From: an uncultured Clostridia bacterium
Lineage (GTDB): Bacteria > Bacillota > Clostridia > Christensenellales > UBA1242
Length of the DNA stretch: 64,000 nt
Direction: 5' to 3'
NCBI GenBank assembly: GCA_934749845.1
Contig: CAKVHQ010000001.1
Coordinates: forward strand, 117,910-181,909
How positions within the stretch are numbered: position 1 is the first letter of the stretch; each line of letters begins with the position of its first letter. Below the pieces are notes generated by a model that worked only from the letters and a program-made list of their open reading frames with translations, was not told the origin of the DNA and did not search any database. This document shows, in pieces, positions 53,297-60,571 of the stretch. The translations under genes and the position numbers were made by a program.

Positions 53297-54529
53297 ATGA
53301 TAGAAGAAATTGTAAAAAAAATCGAAAATAAACAACCTGTTGGCAAACAACTTATTTTTGCTGTAATTGAACAGTATACTAGCGGAAATTTAAGCGACGA
53401 ACAGTTTTTGCCTTTTATTAAAGCGGTGTATGATTATGACATTTCAAACCAAGATTTGTTTTACTTAACTGATGCGATGATGCATAGTGGCGAGGTTCTT
53501 GATTTATCCATGCTGGGCGGGGTGGTGGATAAGCACTCGACAGGTGGAGTGTCGGACACAACAACTTTGATTATCGCTCCAATATGCGCTTTCCTTGGCG
53601 TTAAAATGTTAAAGATAAGTGGCAGAGCCTTGGGTTTTACGGGCGGAACTTGCGATAAACTTGAATGCTTTACTGGTTATAAAACAGACATAGACTTAAG
53701 CCAAGCAATAACTTTAACCAAGCAAAATGGCGCGTGCATGATAACATCAACTGCAAATATTGCTCCTGCTGATAAAAAAATTTATGCATTAAGAGATAGA
53801 ACTGGCTATGTCGATAGCATACCTTTAATTGCCTCTTCAATCATGAGCAAAAAACTTGCAAGTGGCGCAGATAGCATAGTGTTAGATGTTAAATACGGCA
53901 ATGGTGCTTTTATGCCAAATAAAACTATGGCAAAAAAATTAGCAAAAAAGATGATTGCGCTTGGACGCCTTGCCGGAAAGAAAATTAAGGTGGTTTATGG
54001 AAAGATGAATCAACCGCTGGGCAACAATATTGGACCAAGATTAGAAGCCTTTGAAGCTGTTCAAGTTTTGAAAGGAGAAAAGGGAAATTTGTATAAAGAC
54101 AGCGTTAAACTGGCAAGCCACTGCGTTGCTCTTGAAAAGAAAATTCCTTACTTTTTTGCAAAAAAAATAGTTAAAAACGCTATAAAAAGCCAAAATGCAT
54201 TAAAAAAATTGCAAATTTTAATTTCTAGCCAAAGTGGAAGTTTGGAATTATTCAACCAAGAATTGCCACAATCAACATTAAAAGTGCTTTCAAATTCAAG
54301 CGGAAAAATGCATTATGTGAACACCAAAGAACTTGGCGAAGTTGTGGCAAACTTGGTTAAAGATTGCGGACTAGATTATTCAAAACAAAATTTTGTTGGG
54401 ATAAAAACAAACTTTAAGAATGGTGACAGAGTTAAAAGAGGCGATTGCTTGTTTGAAATTTATTCAAAAACAAAGCCACAGGCTCAAGGCTTACTTCCAG
54501 ACCTTTCTAAATGCTATGAATTAAGGTGA
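53297..54529 (+). CDS. deoA: Pyrimidine-nucleoside (thymidine) phosphorylase
   Basis: Phosphorolysis of thymidine/uridine to base plus (deoxy)ribose-1-phosphate; 410 aa against about 433 in the family. The signature VVDKHSTGGVSDTTTLI binds phosphate, followed by SGRALGFTGGTCDKLE, TSTANIAPADKKIYALRD and LIASSIMSKKLASGADSIVLDVKYGNGAFM. The C-terminal lid domain is present but shortened. Whether it prefers thymidine (deoA) or is broad (pdp) is not decidable. Alone between terminators; likely leaderless. Confidence 0.92.
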   Translation: MIEEIVKKIENKQPVGKQLIFAVIEQYTSGNLSDEQFLPFIKAVYDYDISNQDLFYLTDAMMHSGEVLDLSMLGGVVDKHSTGGVSDTTTLIIAPICAFLGVKMLKISGRALGFTGGTCDKLECFTGYKTDIDLSQAITLTKQNGACMITSTANIAPADKKIYALRDRTGYVDSIPLIASSIMSKKLASGADSIVLDVKYGNGAFMPNKTMAKKLAKKMIALGRLAGKKIKVVYGKMNQPLGNNIGPRLEAFEAVQVLKGEKGNLYKDSVKLASHCVALEKKIPYFFAKKIVKNAIKSQNALKKLQILISSQSGSLELFNQELPQSTLKVLSNSSGKMHYVNTKELGEVVANLVKDCGLDYSKQNFVGIKTNFKNGDRVKRGDCLFEIYSKTKPQAQGLLPDLSKCYELR

Positions 54530-54640
54530 AATAAGAACACCAAAAATTCGTTATTCTAAAAAATAAAGTTTTAAAGTTCCAAATTGTTAATTTAAGTTAT
54601 CTAGTTAATAGAACAATAAAACTTTGTGAATAGTTTAATT

Positions 54641-54680
54641 AAAAAGCCATTAAACAATTCTGTGCTTAATGGCTTTTATT
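54641..54680 (+). terminator. Terminator after the phosphorylase gene
   Basis: AAAAGCCATTAA/TTAATGGCTTTT stem. The remaining bases to 54810 hold no recognisable gene. Confidence 0.8.
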
Positions 54681-54810
54681 TGTTACTTATTTTTAGTTAG
54701 AGAATTATTGGTAGGACTAGGTCGGTTTGATTGAAAAATTTCATAAGACGAGTAACTTAAGGCGGATTGACTTTTCAACATCCCTTGATAATTGAATAAG
54801 AACTCAAAAA

Positions 54811-55083
54811 TTATTTTAAGATGTCGGTAGTATATATATCTAATATTTTTTTAGCAATATCTTCACATTCGGCTAATTGTTTTGTAAATATATTTTCGCC
54901 AAAAGATTCTGTAAAAATTTTCTTAATTTCTTTTGCTAAAAATTCTACATCATTTTTATTACAAGTTAATAAAACATCTTCTATTTTTTTTATTTCAAAT
55001 TGATATTCATTTTCAGGAGTAAAAGAGATTATTCCGATTGGATCCCATTCATTTATTATTTGAGTTAACCTTAGTTTTTTCAT
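54811..55083 (-). CDS. DUF1871-like small protein
   Basis: 90 aa resembling DUF1871 (B. subtilis YugE type): INEWDPIGIISFTPENEYQF, EIKKIEDVLL and a helical C-terminus. The function is unknown; such small acidic proteins often occur in immunity-gene clusters. Its ATG overlaps the stop of a short upstream frame (55083-55220) by TAATG, so it is translated as the end of a minus-strand cluster. Confidence 0.7.
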   Translation of the reverse strand: MKKLRLTQIINEWDPIGIISFTPENEYQFEIKKIEDVLLTCNKNDVEFLAKEIKKIFTESFGENIFTKQLAECEDIAKKILDIYTTDILK

Positions 55084-55220
55084 TATAGAACTCCTAGTAA
55101 TTGTAATAAAGCAATTATATCTGTATCAAAAAATGCAGAAAAATAAGTTGTAATAAGTTCGCCTGCTTTACTTAATAAACTCCCGCATTGAGTTGAAATA
55201 TTTTGGATGATAGTTTGCAT
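55083..55220 (-). CDS. Short open frame, 45 aa, before the DUF1871-like gene
   Basis: Reads MQTIIQNISTQ ... TDIIALLQLLGVL and overlaps the truncated duplicate in another frame and the DUF1871-like start by TAATG. It may be the tail of a damaged gene rather than a gene of its own; nothing identifies it. Confidence 0.25.
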   Translation of the reverse strand: MQTIIQNISTQCGSLLSKAGELITTYFSAFFDTDIIALLQLLGVL

Positions 55221-55311
55221 TTAAAAATGAAATTAAATTGTTGATATTATTGTAATTTTTACCAAATAAGTTAATTAATTCTTGTTGAATTTCTATATTT
55301 GATTTTTTCAT
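55168..55311 (-). pseudogene. Truncated duplicate of the 128-aa immunity-like gene
   Basis: 47 codons with AAGGAG before the ATG. NNINNLISFLNANYHPKYF and NSMREFIK match FDNLITLLKEKYHPQFF and KSMQEFIK of the neighbour at 55379-55765, then the frame stops where the neighbour continues for 85 residues. This is a tandem duplication with loss of the C-terminal part. Confidence 0.75.
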
Positions 55312-55378
55312 AATATCTCCTTAAAAGTAAAAAGAAATATTTTTATAACAAACAAAGGTCATGTTTTTACACACTGTT

Positions 55379-55765
55379 TTAATTATTATAAAATGCTTCA
55401 ATATCCTTAAGAGAGTTGTTATTAAAACTAAAATTTGTAGTATAAAAATATTTAAGTATTTTTTTTGTTATTTTATCATAAGATATTACAATATCGCCAT
55501 ACACTTTATCTTCTACTTTAGCATTTTCAAAATCTCTATAATCATCAAATAATATAATTATATAGTTATCCTTTTCAGTAATATAATCATCGGTATATTC
55601 ATCAACAGACATATTTTCTTCAATATTAAAATAAGGTGTTTTTATAAATTCCTGCATTGATTTAAAAAATTGTGGGTGATATTTTTCTTTTAAAAGTGTT
55701 ATGAGATTATCAAAAGTATTAAAATTCTTACCAAATTTTTGTATGTATATTTCTTTATTATTCAT
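55379..55765 (-). CDS. Immunity-like small acidic protein, 128 aa
   Basis: Family not recognised. Acidic protein with FGKNFNTFDNLITLLKEKYH and a beta-rich second half (DNYIIILFDDYRDFENAKVE). The start at 55765 follows AAAGGA; an in-frame ATG at 55801 lacks this. Size, acidity, duplication next door and the decayed upstream frame suggest an immunity gene of a polymorphic-toxin locus, but this is inference. Confidence 0.65.
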   Translation of the reverse strand: MNNKEIYIQKFGKNFNTFDNLITLLKEKYHPQFFKSMQEFIKTPYFNIEENMSVDEYTDDYITEKDNYIIILFDDYRDFENAKVEDKVYGDIVISYDKITKKILKYFYTTNFSFNNNSLKDIEAFYNN

Positions 55766-55949
55766 ATTTAATCCTTTTAAACAATATATTGGAAAAAGCA
55801 ATGAACAGCATGTGCTTTGCCAATATTTGCGTTTTGACTATCTTATGGCAAACAAACTTTTATTGTTGAATTATGTTCAATTGCGTGAAAGTGCCAGTTA
55901 CCATATAGTCCATTAGGTAATATATTACGTTCAAGCACCCCAATATTTA
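55766..55949 (-). pseudogene. Decayed coding segment upstream of the immunity-like gene
   Basis: On the minus strand one frame reads LERNILPNGLYGNWHFHAI, passes an in-frame stop, and ends DSQNANIGKAHAVHCF just before the Shine-Dalgarno of the 128-aa gene. The composition looks protein-like and the position is that of a toxin C-terminus preceding its immunity gene. No family recognised. Confidence 0.35.
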
Positions 55950-56534
55950 TTAGTTTACATTTGTTTCTTCTTCGTTTTCTTTTTTTCCAAGTTTACTATA
56001 TTCTTTTGAATACTTCTTTAATAGTTTTTTGTCTTCTTGATAGCTACATAATGCTAACTCGCATTTTTCTTTAAAAATAGGAAGGTATGTTTGCTCAAAT
56101 TTTTGTTTTTCTAGCAAAGACTTAAATTTTAGTGTTTTACCAATATATTCATCATTGGGCTCAACAAAATATATATCATTAGGCAGACTGTTGTTTTTTA
56201 CCACAAATTCGGCATCAGCTGAATAGATAAAGTAACGCATTTTGCCGTCATAATTTCGGTCGTAAATTCGCGTAGAACCACTTTCATAAATTCTAATTCT
56301 AGCTATAGTTTTTTCAATCGCGGTTTCCAAACCAGATAAATAATCTTTTCTGTGAGATAATTTAAAACTTTCAATATCAGTGTCGCTTGAAAATTCCTTA
56401 GGCACGATGTAGTCATATCTTCCACCAGGAACGGTTTCACTATACGCGATATATTTCTCGGCTTCGCCTAATGTGGCGAAGAGCATATTAGTACGGCCTC
56501 TATTTTCATTATAAATCATATAAACTTTTTTCAT
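55950..56534 (-). CDS. Hypothetical protein, 194 aa
   Basis: Not recognised. Begins MKKVYMIYNENRGRTNMLFA with a short alpha/beta start, and has a charged helical C-terminal tail (LLKKYSKEYSKLGKKENEEE). No signal peptide. AAGGAG precedes the ATG. It heads the minus-strand cluster with the immunity-like genes. Confidence 0.6.
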   Translation of the reverse strand: MKKVYMIYNENRGRTNMLFATLGEAEKYIAYSETVPGGRYDYIVPKEFSSDTDIESFKLSHRKDYLSGLETAIEKTIARIRIYESGSTRIYDRNYDGKMRYFIYSADAEFVVKNNSLPNDIYFVEPNDEYIGKTLKFKSLLEKQKFEQTYLPIFKEKCELALCSYQEDKKLLKKYSKEYSKLGKKENEEETNVN

Positions 56535-56744
56535 AATTTTCTCCTTAATTATTATAGCAAAAATAATTCAAATGTCAATAGGCACTAATTAATAAAGTTA
56601 TGTTAATGATGATGTAAAATAAAAATTAAATTAAAAAGGGACAAGTATAAATATAAAAAGTAGAATTATTATAAATAAAATACTAAATAACGTAAATTGA
56701 AATGATAGCCTATATAAGGCTTATTTAACTCTTTCCATTTTTAA

Positions 56745-56786
56745 GAAAAAAGTCGCTAAAAATTTGATAAGTTTAAGCGACTTTTG
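56745..56786 (-). terminator. Terminator after the helicase/winged-helix unit
   Basis: AAAAGTCGCT/AGCGACTTTT stem with a loop of about 18 bases and a T run on the minus strand. The gap 56535-56744 shows nothing else. Confidence 0.65.
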
Positions 56787-56823
56787 TATGATAAGTTAAT
56801 TCATGTATAAAAAAGATAAAAAC

Positions 56824-57090
56824 TTATTTTAATCTCCATTTTTTAGTGTCATTATCTCTTTGTAATTTACCTTCTTCTTCCAGCGTTCTTAATATGGCAA
56901 CTATCCAATACTGTTGATTTGAAGATGTGCAATTTTCTTTTTTTCCCCAATCCATTCCACATTCACGGAATATGTCCGCTTGTTTCATACCTGTACCCAA
57001 TGGTTCACATTCTTCTTTAGATTTCATATAGTTATATACTAAATCTTTAAATTGTTTTCTTAAATCAATTCCCTTTTCTTTATAATTCAT
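56824..57090 (-). CDS. Small winged-helix-like protein paired with a helicase
   Basis: 88 aa. Its middle and end (KQADIFRECGMDWGKKENC, WIVAILRTLEEEGKLQRD, KWRLK) have the order helix, helix, recognition helix, wing of a winged-helix DNA-binding domain. AAGGAG precedes the ATG. It lies 40 bases downstream of the helicase gene, same strand, and ends at a terminator, so the two probably work together. No known family recognised. Confidence 0.6.
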   Translation of the reverse strand: MNYKEKGIDLRKQFKDLVYNYMKSKEECEPLGTGMKQADIFRECGMDWGKKENCTSSNQQYWIVAILRTLEEEGKLQRDNDTKKWRLK

Positions 57091-57129
57091 GTTTTTCTCC
57101 TTTTTGTATTTATTAAAATTTTATGGTTA

Positions 57130-59880
57130 TTATAGATTATAGAGTGTTTTTAAGGTGTAAACATCATTATTTTTCTTTGGTTTTATAGTAGACAATATGT
57201 TATTTGCCACTGGGTATGGCCAATAAATTTTTAGATGATTTTGTGCCCTTGTTATTGCCGTATAAAATATATCGTGAGTTATTCTGTTCTCCGACTCATT
57301 AGAAATAACAATTTTTACTGAATTGTATTCTAAACCTTGTGATTTGTGTATAGATACCGCATATGCTACTTGGAAAGGTAAGACATGTCTTTTATTTTCA
57401 GGTTCGTTATCAAAGTAGTATGGTTTATGTCTGTCGACATTGAAACTTACAGTTGTTTTATTATTAGTACATGAGATATATGTTAAACCATCACAAGCAT
57501 TAACTTCGTCTTCGTCTAATTTAATATTGACTTCTATTGTGAATCTGACTGATGTAACCAGGTCTTCTATATCAATGATTTTGCCTTTTAAGTTATTGTA
57601 TAAAATTCCAAATCGTTCGGAGTCGGTAAATAAAACAGGGTCACCAACTCTAAACTGCCAAATACCAATATCTGCCTTTTTTCCATCTTTAGATAATTGA
57701 AGTAATTTGTTTATATTGTTTAATCCATATAATCCATTATAATTTAAGCATAGTATAATTTCATTTTCTTCATCAATATTATCAAATATGCTCGCATTAA
57801 TTTCACTTGAATAAGAACATCTAATTAAATCTTCAAGGGCTTCATTTTCGGTATCACCAATATTTCTAACTTCTTTCCATAATTCTTTTAAGTTATCATT
57901 CGTACTTCTATATGTTGTTTGGAGTTCGGTAATGCAATAATCAGGTAAAAAATCTTTTAGTAAAGCAAACCAATTACCAAACCCAATAGATTCAATTTGG
58001 TAAATGTCACCAGTAAGAACAAGTAACGAATCTCCAATTCTTTTTAGAATTTCTTTCATTTTTAAGTTTTCTATAGTACTACATTCATCTAAAACGATTA
58101 AATCTGCATTTGGTAAATATCTTTTGTATCTTGACAAGAATTTATCGATAGTCATAAATGTATCGGTTTCATTACTGTATTTAACTCTATGTCTCAAATT
58201 TTCCACAGCTGAATTTGTTTTTGCTAGATAAATTTTATTATATCCCGAAAGCAAATTTGATATATAATTTATTAGTGTTGATTTTCCTGTTCCCGCAGCA
58301 CCATAAATAACATGAACTTGTGAATTATTATAAATATTTTGTAAAACTTTTTCCTTTAAGTTGTCTTCTAATGGGATTTCATTTAAAGAGTCGTCTTTTA
58401 ATAAGTCAATTTCTTCCTGCTTAAAACAATCGTTAAGATAGAATTTTTTAATAGAAAGTGTTTTTAAATCAGTAATTATTTCCTTTGAAGATAAAGCATG
58501 TTCGTTGAAATATACTTTGTCTTGGTAAATTCTCAATTCAGAAATTGGCTTGTAATAGTTGTCAAGTTTATTGTTATATAATCTAACTAATTCTTTGATT
58601 TGATTTTCATCACCATAACTTTGTAAATCTGAAATGGGAATAAAGATAGAGCTGTTTTGTTCTGCTGATGAAATTATATAATGAGCAAACAAATCAGGGT
58701 TCATTCCAGTTAAATCTATACAATTTAAGAGAGTATAGAAATCAGCATTATGTTTTCTTAAACCAAAAGTTAAAGGCATTTTATCAAAAGGCATGCATTT
58801 GCTAGAAATATTACAATTTGCATAGTTAGCGTCGTTATATCTTTGTCTTTGAAGTTTTATTATTCTGTTATTCATAGTGGCTAGCAAATATCTTAAAACA
58901 TTTTGTCCTTCTCTTTTATTTGTTATAATGTCTTTGCAAAAATCTAGCAAATCAAATATTCTTGAATGATTATTTTTTGTTTCTTTTTCAAATTTAGTTT
59001 TAAGGTGAGAATAATCATCGCTATCCAGTTGAACAATATCTAATAAATCAATTTTGTATTTAGTTAGAAGATCCATGAGTAATTGATATTCAGGGTAACC
59101 CCTTTGTATCTTTATATCGCAATCTATTAAGTCACTAAAGTTTATTAATTCACAAGGTCTAATAGATATTTTCCATTTTGTAATAACCTTAATAGGAAAT
59201 TTTTTATTTAATAAGTCTATCTCATTATTTGAAAATTGGAGAGATACTGCATAGTTGGTGTCAATATCAAATTTAGTAAATGCGGTTATTCTATTGAATT
59301 TATTTGAAACTTCTTCTGCTGGTTCTAAAACAACTTCGTAGTATAACCTGTTATTTATTCTAAAAGGTCTTGAACTACATATATAAAATATGTCCATATC
59401 TGATGAATCTTCTTTTGATTTATCTACTGCATTTGCTATTTTTGTATAATAATCTAAAGTTTGTTCATCAATTTTGTTTTCGAAGTATAAATCAATATTT
59501 TTGATAATGTCAATATTATATATTTCTTTCATTACTTGTTTTAGTTGGTAAATGTATTTATAGTACTTTGATAACAAAAAAATAGAACCTTCTTCCGATG
59601 GTGTAAAGTGAGATAATGACTTTCTCATACATTTATCAAATTGTGCAATAAACTGACAACCGCTTACAGATGTAAATTTACTTGCCACCTTATTTATACT
59701 CATTGGTTTATCTGGAAATTTATCGTTCCATATTTTATAAGCAATATTATCGTTTAAATTTCTTATAGCATTTAATATGTTTGTAGATATTTCTCCACGA
59801 TTATCATCATTAAGTTTTTCTAAGTTTTTATCGATAATATTGCTAGCATTTTTTATTTCTTCATCAGTAAGAATAACCAT
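57130..59880 (-). CDS. Superfamily 1 helicase with long novel N-terminal region (defence-type candidate)
   Basis: 916 aa. The first 500 residues match no family I know; they contain a short beta region and helices. The C-terminal motor has Walker A YGAAGTGKSTL (about 526-536), Walker B LIVLDECST, motif III LTGDIYQIESIGFG, and a UvrD_C_2-like end with YAVSIHKSQGLEYNSV and FYTAITRAQNHLK, i.e. RecD/UvrD-like. It is not a RecD2 paralogue in its N-terminus. Context (winged-helix partner, pseudogenes, restriction-modification system, serine recombinase) suggests a defence or mobile-element role. Confidence 0.8.
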   Translation of the reverse strand: MVILTDEEIKNASNIIDKNLEKLNDDNRGEISTNILNAIRNLNDNIAYKIWNDKFPDKPMSINKVASKFTSVSGCQFIAQFDKCMRKSLSHFTPSEEGSIFLLSKYYKYIYQLKQVMKEIYNIDIIKNIDLYFENKIDEQTLDYYTKIANAVDKSKEDSSDMDIFYICSSRPFRINNRLYYEVVLEPAEEVSNKFNRITAFTKFDIDTNYAVSLQFSNNEIDLLNKKFPIKVITKWKISIRPCELINFSDLIDCDIKIQRGYPEYQLLMDLLTKYKIDLLDIVQLDSDDYSHLKTKFEKETKNNHSRIFDLLDFCKDIITNKREGQNVLRYLLATMNNRIIKLQRQRYNDANYANCNISSKCMPFDKMPLTFGLRKHNADFYTLLNCIDLTGMNPDLFAHYIISSAEQNSSIFIPISDLQSYGDENQIKELVRLYNNKLDNYYKPISELRIYQDKVYFNEHALSSKEIITDLKTLSIKKFYLNDCFKQEEIDLLKDDSLNEIPLEDNLKEKVLQNIYNNSQVHVIYGAAGTGKSTLINYISNLLSGYNKIYLAKTNSAVENLRHRVKYSNETDTFMTIDKFLSRYKRYLPNADLIVLDECSTIENLKMKEILKRIGDSLLVLTGDIYQIESIGFGNWFALLKDFLPDYCITELQTTYRSTNDNLKELWKEVRNIGDTENEALEDLIRCSYSSEINASIFDNIDEENEIILCLNYNGLYGLNNINKLLQLSKDGKKADIGIWQFRVGDPVLFTDSERFGILYNNLKGKIIDIEDLVTSVRFTIEVNIKLDEDEVNACDGLTYISCTNNKTTVSFNVDRHKPYYFDNEPENKRHVLPFQVAYAVSIHKSQGLEYNSVKIVISNESENRITHDIFYTAITRAQNHLKIYWPYPVANNILSTIKPKKNNDVYTLKTLYNL

Positions 59881-59948
59881 AAATTTCTCCTATTTAATGT
59901 ATTATATCATAAAAATTGATTGTTGTAAAAGTTTGATAAGTTTTTAAC

Positions 59949-59980
59949 AAAAAGAGAAGGATTTTTCAATCCTTCTCATA
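59949..59980 (-). terminator. Terminator after the pseudogene
   Basis: GAGAAGGATT/AATCCTTCTC stem, T run on the minus strand. Confidence 0.8.
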
Positions 59981-59985
59981 TGATT

Positions 59986-60228
59986 TTATTGATTGTTTTG
60001 CAAGTGAGAATAAACTTCTTTTGCTGTAAGATTTTGAGAGTTGCCAAAGGTTTCGGCAAAGTTTTTTAAGTCGGTTGCAAACATTAAACTTATTCGTTTA
60101 AGCTACTGATTTGACAAACTTGGTTTACCTAACTTTAAAGTATTATCTTTAAAATTAAACTTGGCTGAGTTCTCTTGTAATTCTTCACAATCAATAAAAC
60201 ATTTTGTTTTGGTATCAGTCATAAGCAT
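59986..60228 (-). pseudogene. Small gene interrupted by an in-frame TAG
   Basis: From ATG (60228 or 60222) the frame reads TKTKCFIDCEELQENSAKFN, then LKLGKPSLSNQ, an amber stop at 60103-60105, and continues LKRISLMFATDLKNFAETFG to TAA at 59986, ending at a terminator. About 80 codons, protein-like on both sides of the stop. Either a dead gene or two short pieces. Family not recognised. Confidence 0.55.
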
Positions 60229-60276
60229 TTATATTTTTATATAAAAACTTGTTAGCAGTGATACCAATTTCAATCC

Positions 60277-60296
60277 AGACTTCAATTGTGAAGTCT
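60277..60296. promoter_or_regulatory. Palindrome AGACTTCA-N4-TGAAGTCT
   Basis: Perfect eight-base arms with a four-base centre, about 50 bases upstream of the interrupted small gene and a few bases past a TATAAT on the minus strand (60301-60308 region). Position suits an operator. Confidence 0.5.
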
Positions 60297-60387
60297 AAAT
60301 TTATTATAGCATATACAAACAAAAATTACTATATTTTTAACAAAAAACAAGTGGGTTTCACACTTGGTTTAAGCCTTGGGGAATAGA

Positions 60388-60476
60388 CTCAAAATCGACT
60401 CTTTTATATTTTGGGTGTGAGTCGCCGGAAAGCCCGATAAAATGGGACTTTTTGGGGTCCAAAAAACGATTTTGAG
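60388..60476. other. GC-richer foldable segment, candidate structured RNA or recombination site
   Basis: Ten-base perfect arms CTCAAAATCG (60388-60397) and CGATTTTGAG (60467-60476) close a segment with inner hairpins CGACTC/GAGTCG (60396-60401 with 60419-60424, competing with the closing stem by two bases) and GGAC/GTCC (60445-60448 with 60457-60460). It is clearly richer in G and C than its surroundings. It lies upstream of the methyltransferase promoter, so it is not that gene's leader. No matching RNA family recognised. Confidence 0.4.
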
Positions 60477-60520
60477 CCAATTTCCTTATCCTGCTCGGCT
60501 TTCAATTATTATTGATAATG

Positions 60521-60549
60521 TTGACATTATTCGCTTTAAAGAATATAAT
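60521..60549 (+). promoter_or_regulatory. Promoter of the methyltransferase gene
   Basis: TTGACA (60521-60526), exactly 17 bases, TATAAT (60544-60549), both perfect, 22 bases before the ATG. Confidence 0.88.
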
Positions 60550-60571
60550 GTAACTATTAAGGAGAGTAAAA

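Noticed and set aside
60375..60480. Possible tRNA-Leu or tRNA fragment at GACTCAAAATC
   Set aside because: No acceptor stem, D-arm or T-arm can be formed; only the short anticodon-like match exists.
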